The notes under the pieces: model-generated
Seen by the model: only the letters and a program-made list of their open reading frames with translations
Databases searched by the model: none
What the model was told of the DNA's origin: nothing
Shown here: in pieces, positions 18,801-25,400 of the stretch
Numbering within the stretch: the first letter of the stretch is position 1
How the letters are laid out: each line of letters begins with the position of its first letter
Source: an uncultured Thalassolituus sp.
Lineage (GTDB): Bacteria > Pseudomonadota > Gammaproteobacteria > Pseudomonadales > Oceanobacteraceae
Assembly (NCBI RefSeq): GCF_950066645.1
Contig: NZ_CATMFB010000003.1
Span: 124,001-188,000 of the forward strand
Direction: 5' to 3'
DNA length: 64,000 nt
Translations under genes and position numbers: made by a program

Positions 18801-21399
18801 ATGGACCAGCCGCTGTAGATAGAATTTCTGCTGTTCTGGGGTCGTCACTCAATCCGGCATGGTAAATCAACCTGGTCATTAGCATTGAGCTTGCGCTACC
18901 TTTTATCGTAGCTATTGCCGTCCCTCCAAGATCAGACCAGAAGCTCTCAAATGCTGATTCTCGGGCAGTTTCTAATGTAGTGTAGTTAGAGGTTGCTACG
19001 ACTGTCTGTTCGAGTGAAGCTCCAATGACCGAAAATATACCAGTCGCTAATTTTGTTCCTGCATTGTTCCAACCGTAGTTGAGGCCCATTATCTGACCGA
19101 GCCCAGATCCAAAAGCCCGACCTATATCGCCGACACTTCTCTCAACGACCTCTCCATCATCGTTGACGATTCTTCTTTTTACATCGACCCTGCCTGTTTC
19201 TTGATTCTTTTCGATAAATATAGCTGACTGTATATTACCGTCACTATCTCTAGGTGCAGGCTCAGTATAAAATCTCTGAATTTTCTGACCATTAATAATT
19301 TGAGTACTACCAAGAACATTACCCGCAATGTCTTCACTCACGACAGCCATTCGACCATCGATAACGGAAAAAGAAAGTGTATAGGAGGTGTCTAAGTCAG
19401 CGAGCTCAGGAAATGCCTCAGACAGACCTTCATCACTCAATGCCAACTCGCCAAACTGCGTGAGATTACCCGACAGTATCGCTTCTTGAGTAGCGAGGTT
19501 AGTTAAATCAAGCTCGGTCTGAGTTCTATCCTCAAAATATTCAACTCTTGACTTCAGATCTCCGTTTTCGTCTCTATAAAAAACTGAGACTACCCCTGAA
19601 TTTGAATTTGGATCGACATACACCATGTCTGCTGATGTAACACCAGAATATTCTCTGGAACTCGCAATTTTGTATATCGCGTCTTGAGATAAAGAGGAAT
19701 TTAACTCTACAAACCCACCAACAGGATCTATATATTGAGTTCTTTCGACATTCAACGTTGAAGTTAAAGCACCTGTTTCCGCATCTATCTCAATGGAAAA
19801 TGCCCTAACACTGCTGTAAACCTTCTCGCCTGTCTCGCTGTCGTAAGCAATTAAAGTAGTAACAGCAATTGAATCCTCATAACCAACAGTATACTGATAG
19901 TCAAGCCCGTCCTCACTAAAACTAAGCATCCCACCTTCTGCGGTGATATCCCCATTTGGATCTATAGTTAGTGAATCACTAGGATTAAAACTTCCGCTTA
20001 TATCGTAGTAGTCCGAATACTGCGTTCTACCACCTGAAGATTCAACCGACAGAATTACCTTTCCGCCTAGAGCGTAGGCTGACTGAGAACGCTCCACTAC
20101 GTCATCGGTATGAAAATTACCAAGATCTGCTTTTAAAACAAAAGAGTCACCAGCACCAGGAGCGTCTTCCGATGAGACCATTTTATCGTCAAGATACTCT
20201 TCTAAACTTTGTATGCTTTCGTTTGCTCTTCTTAGATTTTCGTTGTCCGGATACGCTTGACCTGCAAGCGCCATAGCGCCTGTAAGTCCGTCGTAATTCT
20301 GATATAAATTATAGCCGGTGGTAACTATCACCAGTGGGCCACGCAGAGAATTAATCGCGACATCTATAGCAAGATCTGTCGCAACACTCTGGACGATTTC
20401 CTGTATCTCTTCTCGGCTTAGCCCTCCAGCAAACTCAGCCATTACAGTCGCTACATCTTCAATAGTAGCTTCTCGACCCAACTGATCTTCCATTATTTTT
20501 TTCAAGGAAGCTGCAGTTATTGCTATGCTTACACCGCCAAAAATCCCACTGGCTTTGTCAAGCCTATTTATTTGTGCCGACCAATCTGGTGAAAGAACCC
20601 AACGAGACTCTCCATTCACATCAGTATAATAAACTGCTCCTATTAAGTTTCTACCTGCCAGGCCATAGCCTTCAAAGAAATCGGTGTTATAGACCACTCG
20701 GCCGTTTACAATACTCGATCCACGATCAAGGCCATTTTTTGAAGCCAAATTAACTTCTTTCAAAACTGCCTCAGGATCTACAGCATACCTAGCTCTCAAT
20801 TCCGGTGTAATCTGCATACCGTTAATACTAGTCGCACTTGAATTATTTATTATCTCCCCAAGTTCGACCGCTTGAAATATCCGTATTTCAGGCTTATCTG
20901 GTGTCGCTATAGCGTTTGGTGTCAGTGTAACCACATCCCCAACTGCTTCAGAAGCAAATTTCCCTGAGCCCACCCCCCAGTAACTTTGATCTGATCCTCC
21001 ACCTATCTGATTTCTAACTGCCTCTTCCAGCAGATCAGCATTTTTAGGCAATGATAAATCTTGATCGGTGCCATTGCCTGTATTTGGGTCAATTCGGACC
21101 AGGTCATCCCTCGTCCATTTCTTAATATCAGCTTCGTATTTGTTTAAAAATTCAAAGATTTGCGTATCATCAATTACACGAATTTTCACACCAGATTGTT
21201 CTGCTTGCTGGCGTAATGATTCCAGATAAACACCTGTACTAACCCCATTATAGTCCTTCGAATAAAGTACTGTTGGCACACCAGCCTCTGGCGAGGGCAA
21301 ATCAATTTCAGTGATTGCCAATTTTATTTGCTCTATTGATGGACCACCAGAAATAGCATTCAGATAGTCAAAAGCTTCATCTGCATTCGCGTAAGACAT
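6889..21399 (-). CDS. Giant secreted RTX / tandem-95 protein (4,836 aa), type I secretion substrate
   Basis: Order of parts (approximate residues): 1-1270 unique region with no domain I can name, containing a glycine-rich hydrophobic stretch at about 927-972 (…ILSSVGASVGAY…GIGGAILFAAAGALLGSKLG…). 1274-2390 first RTX array (GGxGxDxLx nonapeptides) broken by several haemolysin-type calcium-binding-related modules (e.g. DKWIAENPIEILRF, KNWFLDDSRRIEFLSF). 2395-2467 helical linker. 2470-3320 tandem-95/cadherin-like modules (…TPVNDIPVS…, …VDPVNDAPVLS…). 3455-3585 EF-hand-like DYDGDG/DRNGNEN/DSDADG region. 3634-4724 second RTX array. 4734-4836 end module and tail. No N-terminal signal peptide, as expected for type I export with a C-terminal signal. 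ATG at 21399 has an AGGGAA site. An HlyC-like acyltransferase is encoded two genes upstream, so acylation is likely (inference). It could be a cytolysin, an adhesin/matrix protein, or both. Confidence 0.9.
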   Translation of the reverse strand: MSYANADEAFDYLNAISGGPSIEQIKLAITEIDLPSPEAGVPTVLYSKDYNGVSTGVYLESLRQQAEQSGVKIRVIDDTQIFEFLNKYEADIKKWTRDDLVRIDPNTGNGTDQDLSLPKNADLLEEAVRNQIGGGSDQSYWGVGSGKFASEAVGDVVTLTPNAIATPDKPEIRIFQAVELGEIINNSSATSINGMQITPELRARYAVDPEAVLKEVNLASKNGLDRGSSIVNGRVVYNTDFFEGYGLAGRNLIGAVYYTDVNGESRWVLSPDWSAQINRLDKASGIFGGVSIAITAASLKKIMEDQLGREATIEDVATVMAEFAGGLSREEIQEIVQSVATDLAIDVAINSLRGPLVIVTTGYNLYQNYDGLTGAMALAGQAYPDNENLRRANESIQSLEEYLDDKMVSSEDAPGAGDSFVLKADLGNFHTDDVVERSQSAYALGGKVILSVESSGGRTQYSDYYDISGSFNPSDSLTIDPNGDITAEGGMLSFSEDGLDYQYTVGYEDSIAVTTLIAYDSETGEKVYSSVRAFSIEIDAETGALTSTLNVERTQYIDPVGGFVELNSSLSQDAIYKIASSREYSGVTSADMVYVDPNSNSGVVSVFYRDENGDLKSRVEYFEDRTQTELDLTNLATQEAILSGNLTQFGELALSDEGLSEAFPELADLDTSYTLSFSVIDGRMAVVSEDIAGNVLGSTQIINGQKIQRFYTEPAPRDSDGNIQSAIFIEKNQETGRVDVKRRIVNDDGEVVERSVGDIGRAFGSGLGQIMGLNYGWNNAGTKLATGIFSVIGASLEQTVVATSNYTTLETARESAFESFWSDLGGTAIATIKGSASSMLMTRLIYHAGLSDDPRTAEILSTAAGPYVGALVDATFAGLTPGGASFGETLEAGTAEGAINWTSIVATYAGKKLADKIYAPQTREGAILSSVGASVGAYVATAALLGPVGIGGAILFAAAGALLGSKLGDLFGQPPKAGADLIFDSESGEFYITNASSKGGAQRSTAIGFAESAQGILENIIGQTGGKIVNDGEVFAGRWGLYKDRLTFSAGKRVKFSDAERMFDYGIAHVLPALEIAGGDIYVKRALYNAIKEYMGADSVSDFVGLSAKDVYTRYGSNIYEASSDGLMTTINGQITLATDYSAYKESSGIIDALMTLLPDSGASGAWHTIHQNAADAGLLKRSASDSFGGWRYKFEQELASLSDSILGSESNEPAFYSSAEFSYFNRARNISVEKADGSETSLIDGVDYFNKGIIQGSQLSDIAGSIAESDKASYLINGSNQADTITSGDLGNDIFGLGGNDTITGGRLDDWIDGGADNDTLRAGGGNNNVLIGGSGNDELHGAEGSDWLIGGADQDDIWGNGGDDIIEGGAGDGDVLNGGRGNDVYIFRRGSGEDIIHDSDTIAEQKTAYQQKLDEYQAALDAGENPERPVANFKAESNIIEFESGITLDHIRIEYNDNTDQLSIVLLNSETDEDTNDRIIIDKWIAENPIEILRFTDGVSINISGIESFITGTQGDDRPLNGTSGRDFIHGLSGNDIINALGDNDFAIGGRDDDEVHGDDGDDYVLGSQGSDDLYGEAGNDTLLGGSGDDELFGGSGNDTMFGDSGNDTIVAGSGDDTVVFGRGDGKDTLHDANTSGGDSGSDTIEFRRGLNILDVRINKDGNDLQFGIEPADNDNIAFADFEDSLTLRNWFSGNKIFETVRFYGSSADLSIDIEAINSWIGDEVGTADGEEGDNVSSSSGRDWITTGFGNDIINNVRGNDIVHGGAGEDLVKVSQVGNLLLGGKGTDFDVLSYESLGQGVYSDLSRGFSVNKSVYDNGDLLNPDSSYEVDTVINFEGLTGSGHNDILIGDRGENILHGNGGNDYLTGGFGDDTYVFNRGDGSVVFEEFNDDLGLGDRPPEFGLNDAVDTGADRILFDASIGQEDLIFQRSTSNDALDLIIQVYGTDDQIVLKNWFLDDSRRIEFLSFNDNSEIDITKISFDDDRLHLANWITGTASNDVIRGFGGNDLLSGQDGNDTLEGGDGDDILYGGVGADELIGGAGHLDAAYYDDSSAGIKISLDNAFASEGGTATGDTFSGIEAVVGSLHNDEIRGDAYNNTINGHEGDDDLYGGDGADTLQGGKGDDNIYGERGTDTLTGHQGSDTIYGGSGADEISGGDDNDYLYGGDHNDYIIGDDGDDFIDGGSRDDLLLGAKGNDTIHGGSGADDIRGGLDSDTLYGGSDDDKLFGEDGVDTLYGEDGNDYLSGGDEIDEDGNHLTGDTLYGGSGSDVIQGGAGHDELYGESGGDTLSGGSGDDLLVGGAGKDILMGDAGNDRLEGGADTDVYIFAGEFGQDTVYEAPDRNAADELVFSGYELSDLWFERDGSDLVISVIGTDNSVRIENYNRFNVNSDAASAAIEQLQEIFDSLTPVESLTVDTQRLDANALETVIDVMAELDRPESSEAVQQEVFDALEQYSEETSLQESIEYAPKLTGEVLTLNEDESFTGTFSATDANPNETLTYRVIENSPFGSLDLNEQTGEYTYTPAEDFSGNDVFRIQVEDSTGLTSTAVMRFRVLPSDDEGSFVPYINLVTAEGSAVEGDLGFSDPDNILGGYEIEASSSLGNFDFSFDESGKFTFTPGPHLNGTEEITLRFTDKSGREYTTLVDLTVTPVNDIPVSDELIEINTYEDAPTDIVGQIGVVDLDPEDTFTYEVIQEATGTLTVDADGYIHYTPALNYNGQEEFLVRVYDSSGDENSYSDTRILVNVEAVNDTPVTPDALVLETSEDTAIAGEVVASDVDGDILTYYLDPDNLPQHGSLQFTDGGKFEYTPGTDFNGNDVFVVLVDDGKGEENSISATQVAITVDPVNDAPVLSQTEYTLSIKENIDPPQVLAAVGVTNAANTNTFIDATDVENSPLTFSLTDADDTDGVNALDYFELVDGKLQTRAEFDFENNADIPNEFNLNITVTDADGAQDTSSVTISVDDANERPTGIYFEKPTEDYYPTFGEETPIGLLPDGEPAHVVAQFRANDPDISDALYYSLDAAESDPAFSITQDGRLYMTESFDFSSAFVNPSVRVLVQDRPFGDPDALMWGDEFEIVSNAIDHAPTDASWSGGGNPNILETAGVNTVVGTVEVEDTDDTADNPDFRNYVFDLEEGNATGRFTIDQYTGVVRVAQGADLEVGGEGGSYTINVTVSDEDNPSSYIVKELTIDVDNVNKAPVNIDDDSAAINEYSAWRPSDGGPSNGAANNQLITSNIQSLFRDPDGDALSLSIVSGNSDNAFKLVEESGIWKLRVNNAYRLNREWYSKRTLSISAMDTEGNVSAENAKFEVTLSEIVENQKIIEWNKNNLVTVSDRKYSYAYNNLASGYSVVDTDEIRLYSSHFNKHRYVYEQSIRRGNTEVAYREINDVSTPRSGYEERYQYVNAEIQDLAYSYFAENAYVQQENSAYEMVGDDVARLSSSQSIWRDWNKVAYPVAIDLGSDGLEFVDNILFDYDGDGVREISSGLSGDDGWLVLDRNGNENIDDIYEMSFVYDLAGATTDMEGLVVYDSDADGQLTASDDRFGEFQIWRDLNQNGVSESDELFSLGEIGIESIRLQPLDPYDQASGAQGIEIVNTSDAITTTGDSLLVGDIQLSFDEYDLNNPEHHALIVGTEGDDSISGLLSADRIDALAGNDKVFSGESNDVIDLGDGDDLAFAGEGDDIVKGGLGQDEVYGDVGSDQLFGDAGDDHLFGGADNDLLVGGDGADTLRGGEGSDELIGGSGDDILVGEGGDDTLVGGTGNDRILGGAGRNLLAFTLGDGLDTVSAADEGSYELYLFGIAPEDVEIEQQARGMLFRFNDADSIFFEVTDVLPLQAVIFDDGTVWDQQLLANEIDRQLLGGIVGTISDDHISGTAGADSIEAYAGNDTVNAGAGDDEVYGQQGNDQLFGELGDDVLDGGQGNDELSGGEGSDDLYGQAGADTLHGDAGDDTLYGGHDNDTMYGDEGADTLYGGEGDDSLSGGEGDDILTGDGGADTLLGGAGLDQLYGNEGDDNLDGGEDDDYLQGDEGNDTLNGNWGNDIINAGSGDDTLIGAAGDDVLIADEGDDTLMGGDGTDSLFGDRGNDYLSGGEGTDNLFGGDGNDLYIVDNEEDIIEERENEGIDTVQSSVNWTLSDHVENVVLLADALEATGNELDNRLTGNDQNNILDGAAGVDTMNGGLGDDTYIVDDAEDITTELEAEGNDSVLASVDYSLAEFLENLELTGTALSAVGNALGNTLKGNDQSNTLEGLEGDDILIGGLGDDYIDGGYGNDRIVFNMGDGHDFIKKAVGSYAVTLVGISSDTLRFDVSENGVLKLDLGESGSLTFEGFDLQDSEDTLPLSEIRFENGDDVEILTRDQISYQLEATIASHVGEAGDDYICGTSGSDRIHAMAGDDYVLGYAGDDTLLGGSGDDSLYGGADNDTLLGGEGNDYLKGGSGNDVHDGGVGNDELEGSYGDDIYRFSLGDGDDTIYDISGLSTIQFGEGISPESLKLIKDGYHLILEYGRSDSVAIKYAYEYELGEPVISADFVVEFSDGTALTMRELRADKVVYSYGDSGIDTLVGDVAADYIDGSSGADNLYGNSGDDVLIGGDGYDDLFGESGNDTLIGGTGNDDLSGGDGDDILHGDDGNDDLYAGAGDDTLYGGEGDDNLDGNSGNDTLMGDAGDDNIDGYSGNDILLGGAGNDDIEGGDGDDTLSGGSGHDILDGGDGNDTYLFGRGDDSTLIKNHSYDTGYDVVEVSDGISINELFFERDWYDLTITAMDGGEILEVDSWFVSDSYKVDAINVGGYELNAEVIQMLVQAHSALGSSASASDRSSLAAQNENNLNTWMAVG
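7230..10500 (-). repeat. RTX nonapeptide array 2 (C-terminal)
   Basis: Coding repeats of the GGxGxDxLx type, many tens of copies, encoding residues about 3634-4724 of the giant protein. Runs of repeats are interrupted by longer modules of the type DDTYIVD…ENLELTGTA and by haemolysin-related modules. RTX repeats fold into a parallel beta-roll on binding extracellular calcium (established knowledge). Confidence 0.9.
11450..13990 (-). repeat. Tandem-95/cadherin-like module array
   Basis: About 7-9 immunoglobulin-like modules of roughly 90-100 aa each in the centre of the giant protein, recognised by recurring phrases such as PVNDIPVSDE, AVNDTPVTPD, VNDAPVLSQ, DANERPTG and NVNKAPVN, and by tyrosine-rich strand motifs such as FEYTPGTDFNGND. 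They form an extended, calcium-stiffened rod in surface proteins. The last modules are more diverged. Confidence 0.8.
14360..17580 (-). repeat. RTX nonapeptide array 1 (central)
   Basis: Coding GGxGxDxLx repeats in several blocks, encoding residues about 1274-2347 of the giant protein, with at least four haemolysin-type calcium-binding-related modules between blocks. The unbroken stretch near 14600-15200 (residues about 2070-2270) is the longest run of near-perfect repeats. Confidence 0.88.
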
Positions 21400-21415
21400 G
21401 AAAATTCCCTTTATC

Positions 21416-21817
21416 TTATAATTCTATATTATTCACTAGATTATTCTCTGATATCCTCACCCAGATATCGAGAACAAACAAAACCTGTTGCAACATGTTC
21501 TTTTTGTCTTCATTATTTAAATAAATATATTTAGGTACCATAGGGCCACTTGCGTCTGCAATACCTCGAAAAATTGGAGACTCGATGTCAACCAATGTAT
21601 ATGTCCTGGTAGCCTTTTCATATTTAATGTGAACTGGTATCACTTTCCCATCAACATGGAATTTATAGAATTTGTAATCATTCTGATCAAAAGCAATGAC
21701 TGTTTCCAGCACCATATCACCAACAGAAAACGTACCTGCAATAGGGCGATACACTACATCCATCCCTTGGACCGGCTCATACGTTGTTGCATACTTATCA
21801 GAAATGTCAGTCGACAT
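21416..21817 (-). CDS. Hypothetical protein in RTX operon (133 aa)
   Basis: I do not recognise this family. It is a 133-aa soluble protein without signal peptide or membrane segment. The middle looks like a small beta sandwich/barrel (FSVGDMVLETVIAFDQNDYKFYKFHVDGKVIPVHIKYE) and the end is helical (…LQQVLFVLDIWVRISENN…). It starts at an ATG with a near-perfect AGGAG site, overlapping the end of the acyltransferase gene by 11 nt, and ends 16 nt before the giant RTX start. By position it is comparable to small conserved genes beside RTX toxin genes, so a chaperone or activation/export helper is a reasonable guess but only a guess. Confidence 0.75.
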   Translation of the reverse strand: MSTDISDKYATTYEPVQGMDVVYRPIAGTFSVGDMVLETVIAFDQNDYKFYKFHVDGKVIPVHIKYEKATRTYTLVDIESPIFRGIADASGPMVPKYIYLNNEDKKNMLQQVLFVLDIWVRISENNLVNNIEL

Positions 21818-22340
21818 GTGTAGCTCCTTTAATTTCTAAAACTTCTTTCTGACCTGTCTTCGGATTTATCTGAATTGTTTTCAACTTAGAATTGGAAAAA
21901 TCCTGCTCTAGCAAGTCTACTAGCATCTGCTGTTGGTGATTATTCTCTTTACTATCAAACGGTGCCAGGGCTTCAATTAACCAAAGGTTTCCACCTTCAT
22001 TCGGAGTAATACCATCTTCTATTGAGATGGTTGCGTCATTCCCCCAGTCTTGCGGAGCCAAACGGCTTGTCGCCATTAACTTTTTCTCTGCTTCTTCACT
22101 AAGATAGGCCCAGAGAGCCACCCCAACGACCTGGCCTTCTGATTTGAAGATTTTGTATTGATCTAACAGGACTGGGGGCATCACCGCCCATTCGAGGTCA
22201 CCGATGGACAGGTGACGGTGTGAAGCAGACTGGCTGAAAAGCCACACTATTTCACCAATGACAGTGGCCAATGTCTTTTCACCGGCAGCTTGAACTTCGA
22301 ACTGTGTTGCAGAAGATGTCTTTTGATAGGTGGCGCTCAT
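21807..22340 (-). CDS. RTX toxin-activating lysine acyltransferase (HlyC-like)
   Basis: A 177-aa HlyC/CyaC/RtxC family protein. These enzymes transfer fatty acyl groups from acyl-carrier protein to internal lysines of RTX toxins in the cytosol before export. Seen: SASHRHLSIGDLEWAVMPP and LLDQYKIF, matching the HlyC region that contains the catalytic His; ALWAYLSEEAEKK; SRLAPQDWGND; GGNLWLIEALAPF; and INPKTGQKEVLEI near the C-terminus, equivalent to the DPKT…KV motif of HlyC. Length fits (about 170 aa). It is followed by the 133-aa unknown gene (11-nt overlap) and the giant RTX gene, which is the obvious substrate. A gap of about 100 bp separates it from the upstream gene, so a separate promoter is possible. 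Confidence 0.9.
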   Translation of the reverse strand: MSATYQKTSSATQFEVQAAGEKTLATVIGEIVWLFSQSASHRHLSIGDLEWAVMPPVLLDQYKIFKSEGQVVGVALWAYLSEEAEKKLMATSRLAPQDWGNDATISIEDGITPNEGGNLWLIEALAPFDSKENNHQQQMLVDLLEQDFSNSKLKTIQINPKTGQKEVLEIKGATHVD

Positions 22341-22443
22341 TCGCTACTCCATGTACTTGTCTTTGACAAAGAGCGCCGCTATCGCCACTCCCTGGCTGTC
22401 AATTTTATCAATAGTATCCAAAGGGACTTATTGAGTCATATGT

Positions 22444-25400
22444 TTAATCACGACAGATTTCACTGCCGAGAAGCTTTATCTGGAATTCCTGACTTGGGGC
22501 AAGATCAGCGTTTAAATCCACTCCATAGCCCTGATAGATAATACGAGAAGGCGATACTCCCTCACCTACAAGTACCTCTTTGATTTCTTTAGCTTTTTCT
22601 TCCGTATACTCGAGTATCTGTATTGAGTTAATTGCAGAGCTACGATCATAGACCTCCACCTCAATTCGTCGGCCCTGATTTTCAGGTAGTCGTAGAAACC
22701 CCGCCAATGTCGCCAGATAAGCATTCGCCCGATTCGTCAGTACGCCATCCTGCCAGCGAAGTGCTGAATTTACTGAATACCCTTCCTGAAGCTCACATAA
22801 TGCACTATCGTCTTCAATTTTTTGGACCTTCTCATACGTGCGCGATCTATCCTCGCTAAACAATTGCTGCTTAGTGTTCTGTAAAAGCTGGGGAATTGTT
22901 TGGCCGAACCGATAAGCAAGTGAAAAGGCAACCTGAGGGCGATCGATGTTAGGATCAGAAATCACCAATAGTCTGCTTCCTGTATTCTCGCTCCAGCGAG
23001 TCAAAATGCCCACTCCAAATTGAGCAGAAAAGTAATCCCTTTCTTGATAATTAATGTCGCCCTCAGCATGCAGTCGCTGATAACTACCGCCCAATTGCAG
23101 GATGGGGCGGGTATTCAGCAACTCATATGAAAAAATCGATTCAATACCCAAATTTATGCTGCGGTATTTGATTAGAATATCTCCGCCATTACCAAGCTCT
23201 TGTGTTTTCGGTGTTTGTTGGACTGCCCCCAGATACCAGTTGAGATTATTAGCCATCTCATCCGATACAAAGACACCGTACCCTGATTGCCACTGATGTT
23301 CAGTTTCAATATTACCATTATCGAGGTATGGCAAAGACTGAACATTACCTGAAGCACCTATCTCTATCGCTGATGCGTTCACCGTAAATAAAAAAAGCGC
23401 TGCGACTTTTTGCTCGCGGCTTCTTAGCAGAACTAACAGTCCCCCGAGACATATAAGTAGCAAGCCCGTTGCACCTGCTCCCTGCTGACTATCGAGGTTG
23501 TATTCGGCATCACCGTCCAGGTAGTCGGGAATACCATCGCCGTCGTCATCAAACTCTAAACACGCTGGGAATTCTGTGCATTCTTCTGTGTCTGGGTAGC
23601 CATCACCATCGGTATCAGTACCCGTATCGGCATAGTCGGGGATTCCATCGCCGTCGCTATCCAGGCCTATGGCTACCAACACTTCATCATCAATGCTGTC
23701 GAAGTCATTGTCTGGCCCCGAAGTCACATCTGAGTCGAACGCATCATCAATGCCGTCTTCGTCGGTATCAATAACTAATGCAATACTTTCGTCTGTGTCA
23801 CTTTCGCCATCGCCATCGGAGTCGGTATCCCGATAGTTAGGCATTCCATCCAGATCGAAGTCAGCAAGACGATAGCTATCCTTTACACCATCTGAATTCT
23901 CATCTGAAGCATCATCATCAACCAAGCCGTTACCATCTTTGTCTGCATCAAAGATATCGGCTATACCATCAACATCAGAATCACTAAATGCAAAGGTTTC
24001 AAGACGATCAGGTAGGCCATCGGCATCACTGTCATTATCTGTGTAGTCTGGGTAGCCATCTCCGTCGGTGTCTGGGCATTGTGGATAAAACTGACACTCT
24101 ATCTGATCCGGCACAAGATCTGAGTCGTTTTCACCAAACAGGTTATCTACCCGATCAGGGATGCCGTCTGAATCGATGTCTGACACACCCTCGTCGGACT
24201 GAGATTCAGTAAAATCACTCAGCCGGTCATTATCGCTGTCCAGGTCCAGATAGTCTGGGATTCCGTCCCGGTCGGTATCTACGGGTACCATTGAGTTATT
24301 GCCACGCTCTTGGGCATCCAGCACACCGTCATCATCGGAGTCTGTATCGAAGATATCGAGCCCCCCTGTATTCGCCAGATCGTCAGAAGGTTCATCACCG
24401 TCTGTGTTAGGGCACTCTACAGGAAATTCAGACAGCTCCCGGCCATCAGGTAACGGACATTCCACAATATTCAAAATACCATCGAGGTCCGCATCGCCAT
24501 ATGGCGACACCGCTTCTGCTGGGAATTCAATTAAGTCGCTGGTGCCGTTTCGATCCTTATCGAAGGAGTAGTCATCCACGATGCCATTGTTATCAGCATC
24601 CTCTTTACCTGAATCGATACCACCGCCTCCGTCAATATCGGTATCGAGTTCATCAACGATTTGGTCGCTATCGGTATCGACTTCTTCCAAGCCACTCTCT
24701 TCTGTGTCTGATATGCCGTCGTTATCTGAGTCGTCATCAAGATAATCTGGAATACCATCGCTATCGCTGTCCTGCGTTCCTTCGATAAAATCAGGGACTA
24801 AATCGCCATCTGAATCACGATCAACGTAATCCGGAAAGCCATCAGCGTCGCTATCAATCCCAATGGCGCCGTCATCAAGACCGTCTTCATTTTCATCTGA
24901 CTTGCCAGAGTCAATTTGGGTATCACCATCGGCATTTGCATCGAAATAATCGTCAATACCGTCATTGTCAGAGTCGCGGCCCGTTATCCCAGATTCTTCG
25001 CGATCGGAGATACCATCGTTATCGCTGTCTGTATCCAGATAATTCGCCGTGCCATCTTTGTCTGTATCCGGGACTTTTGTCTCGTCTATACCGTCGCCGT
25101 CTTGGTCGGTACTTCCTTCATCGGTGCCTGGGGTGCCATCCTGATCAGCATCAATGAAATCGTCGATGCCATCGTCGTCACGATCATTGCCGGTATAGTT
25201 ACTCTCTACGCTGTCTGGTATGCCGTCTGAATCACTGTCTGTCGCTGCAGGCGTTGTAACTTCACCCTCAGCGACTTCAAGGTAGTCGTACACACCGTTG
25301 GCGTTATTATCGAGCAAGCCTTCTTCGTAATACCCTGATCCGTCCACATCCGTTTTTCCGATATCCAACCTGCCACCACCATCTGCGTCCAAGTCATAAG

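Noticed and set aside
6889-21399. LapA-type cell-surface retention of the giant protein
   Set aside because: No di-alanine retention module is seen at the N-terminus, and no lapG or lapD homologue occurs in the window.
6889-21399. Classical MARTX toxin
   Set aside because: The glycine-rich A/B/C repeats, cysteine protease domain and effector domains of MARTX are not recognised; only the acyltransferase and type I export are shared.
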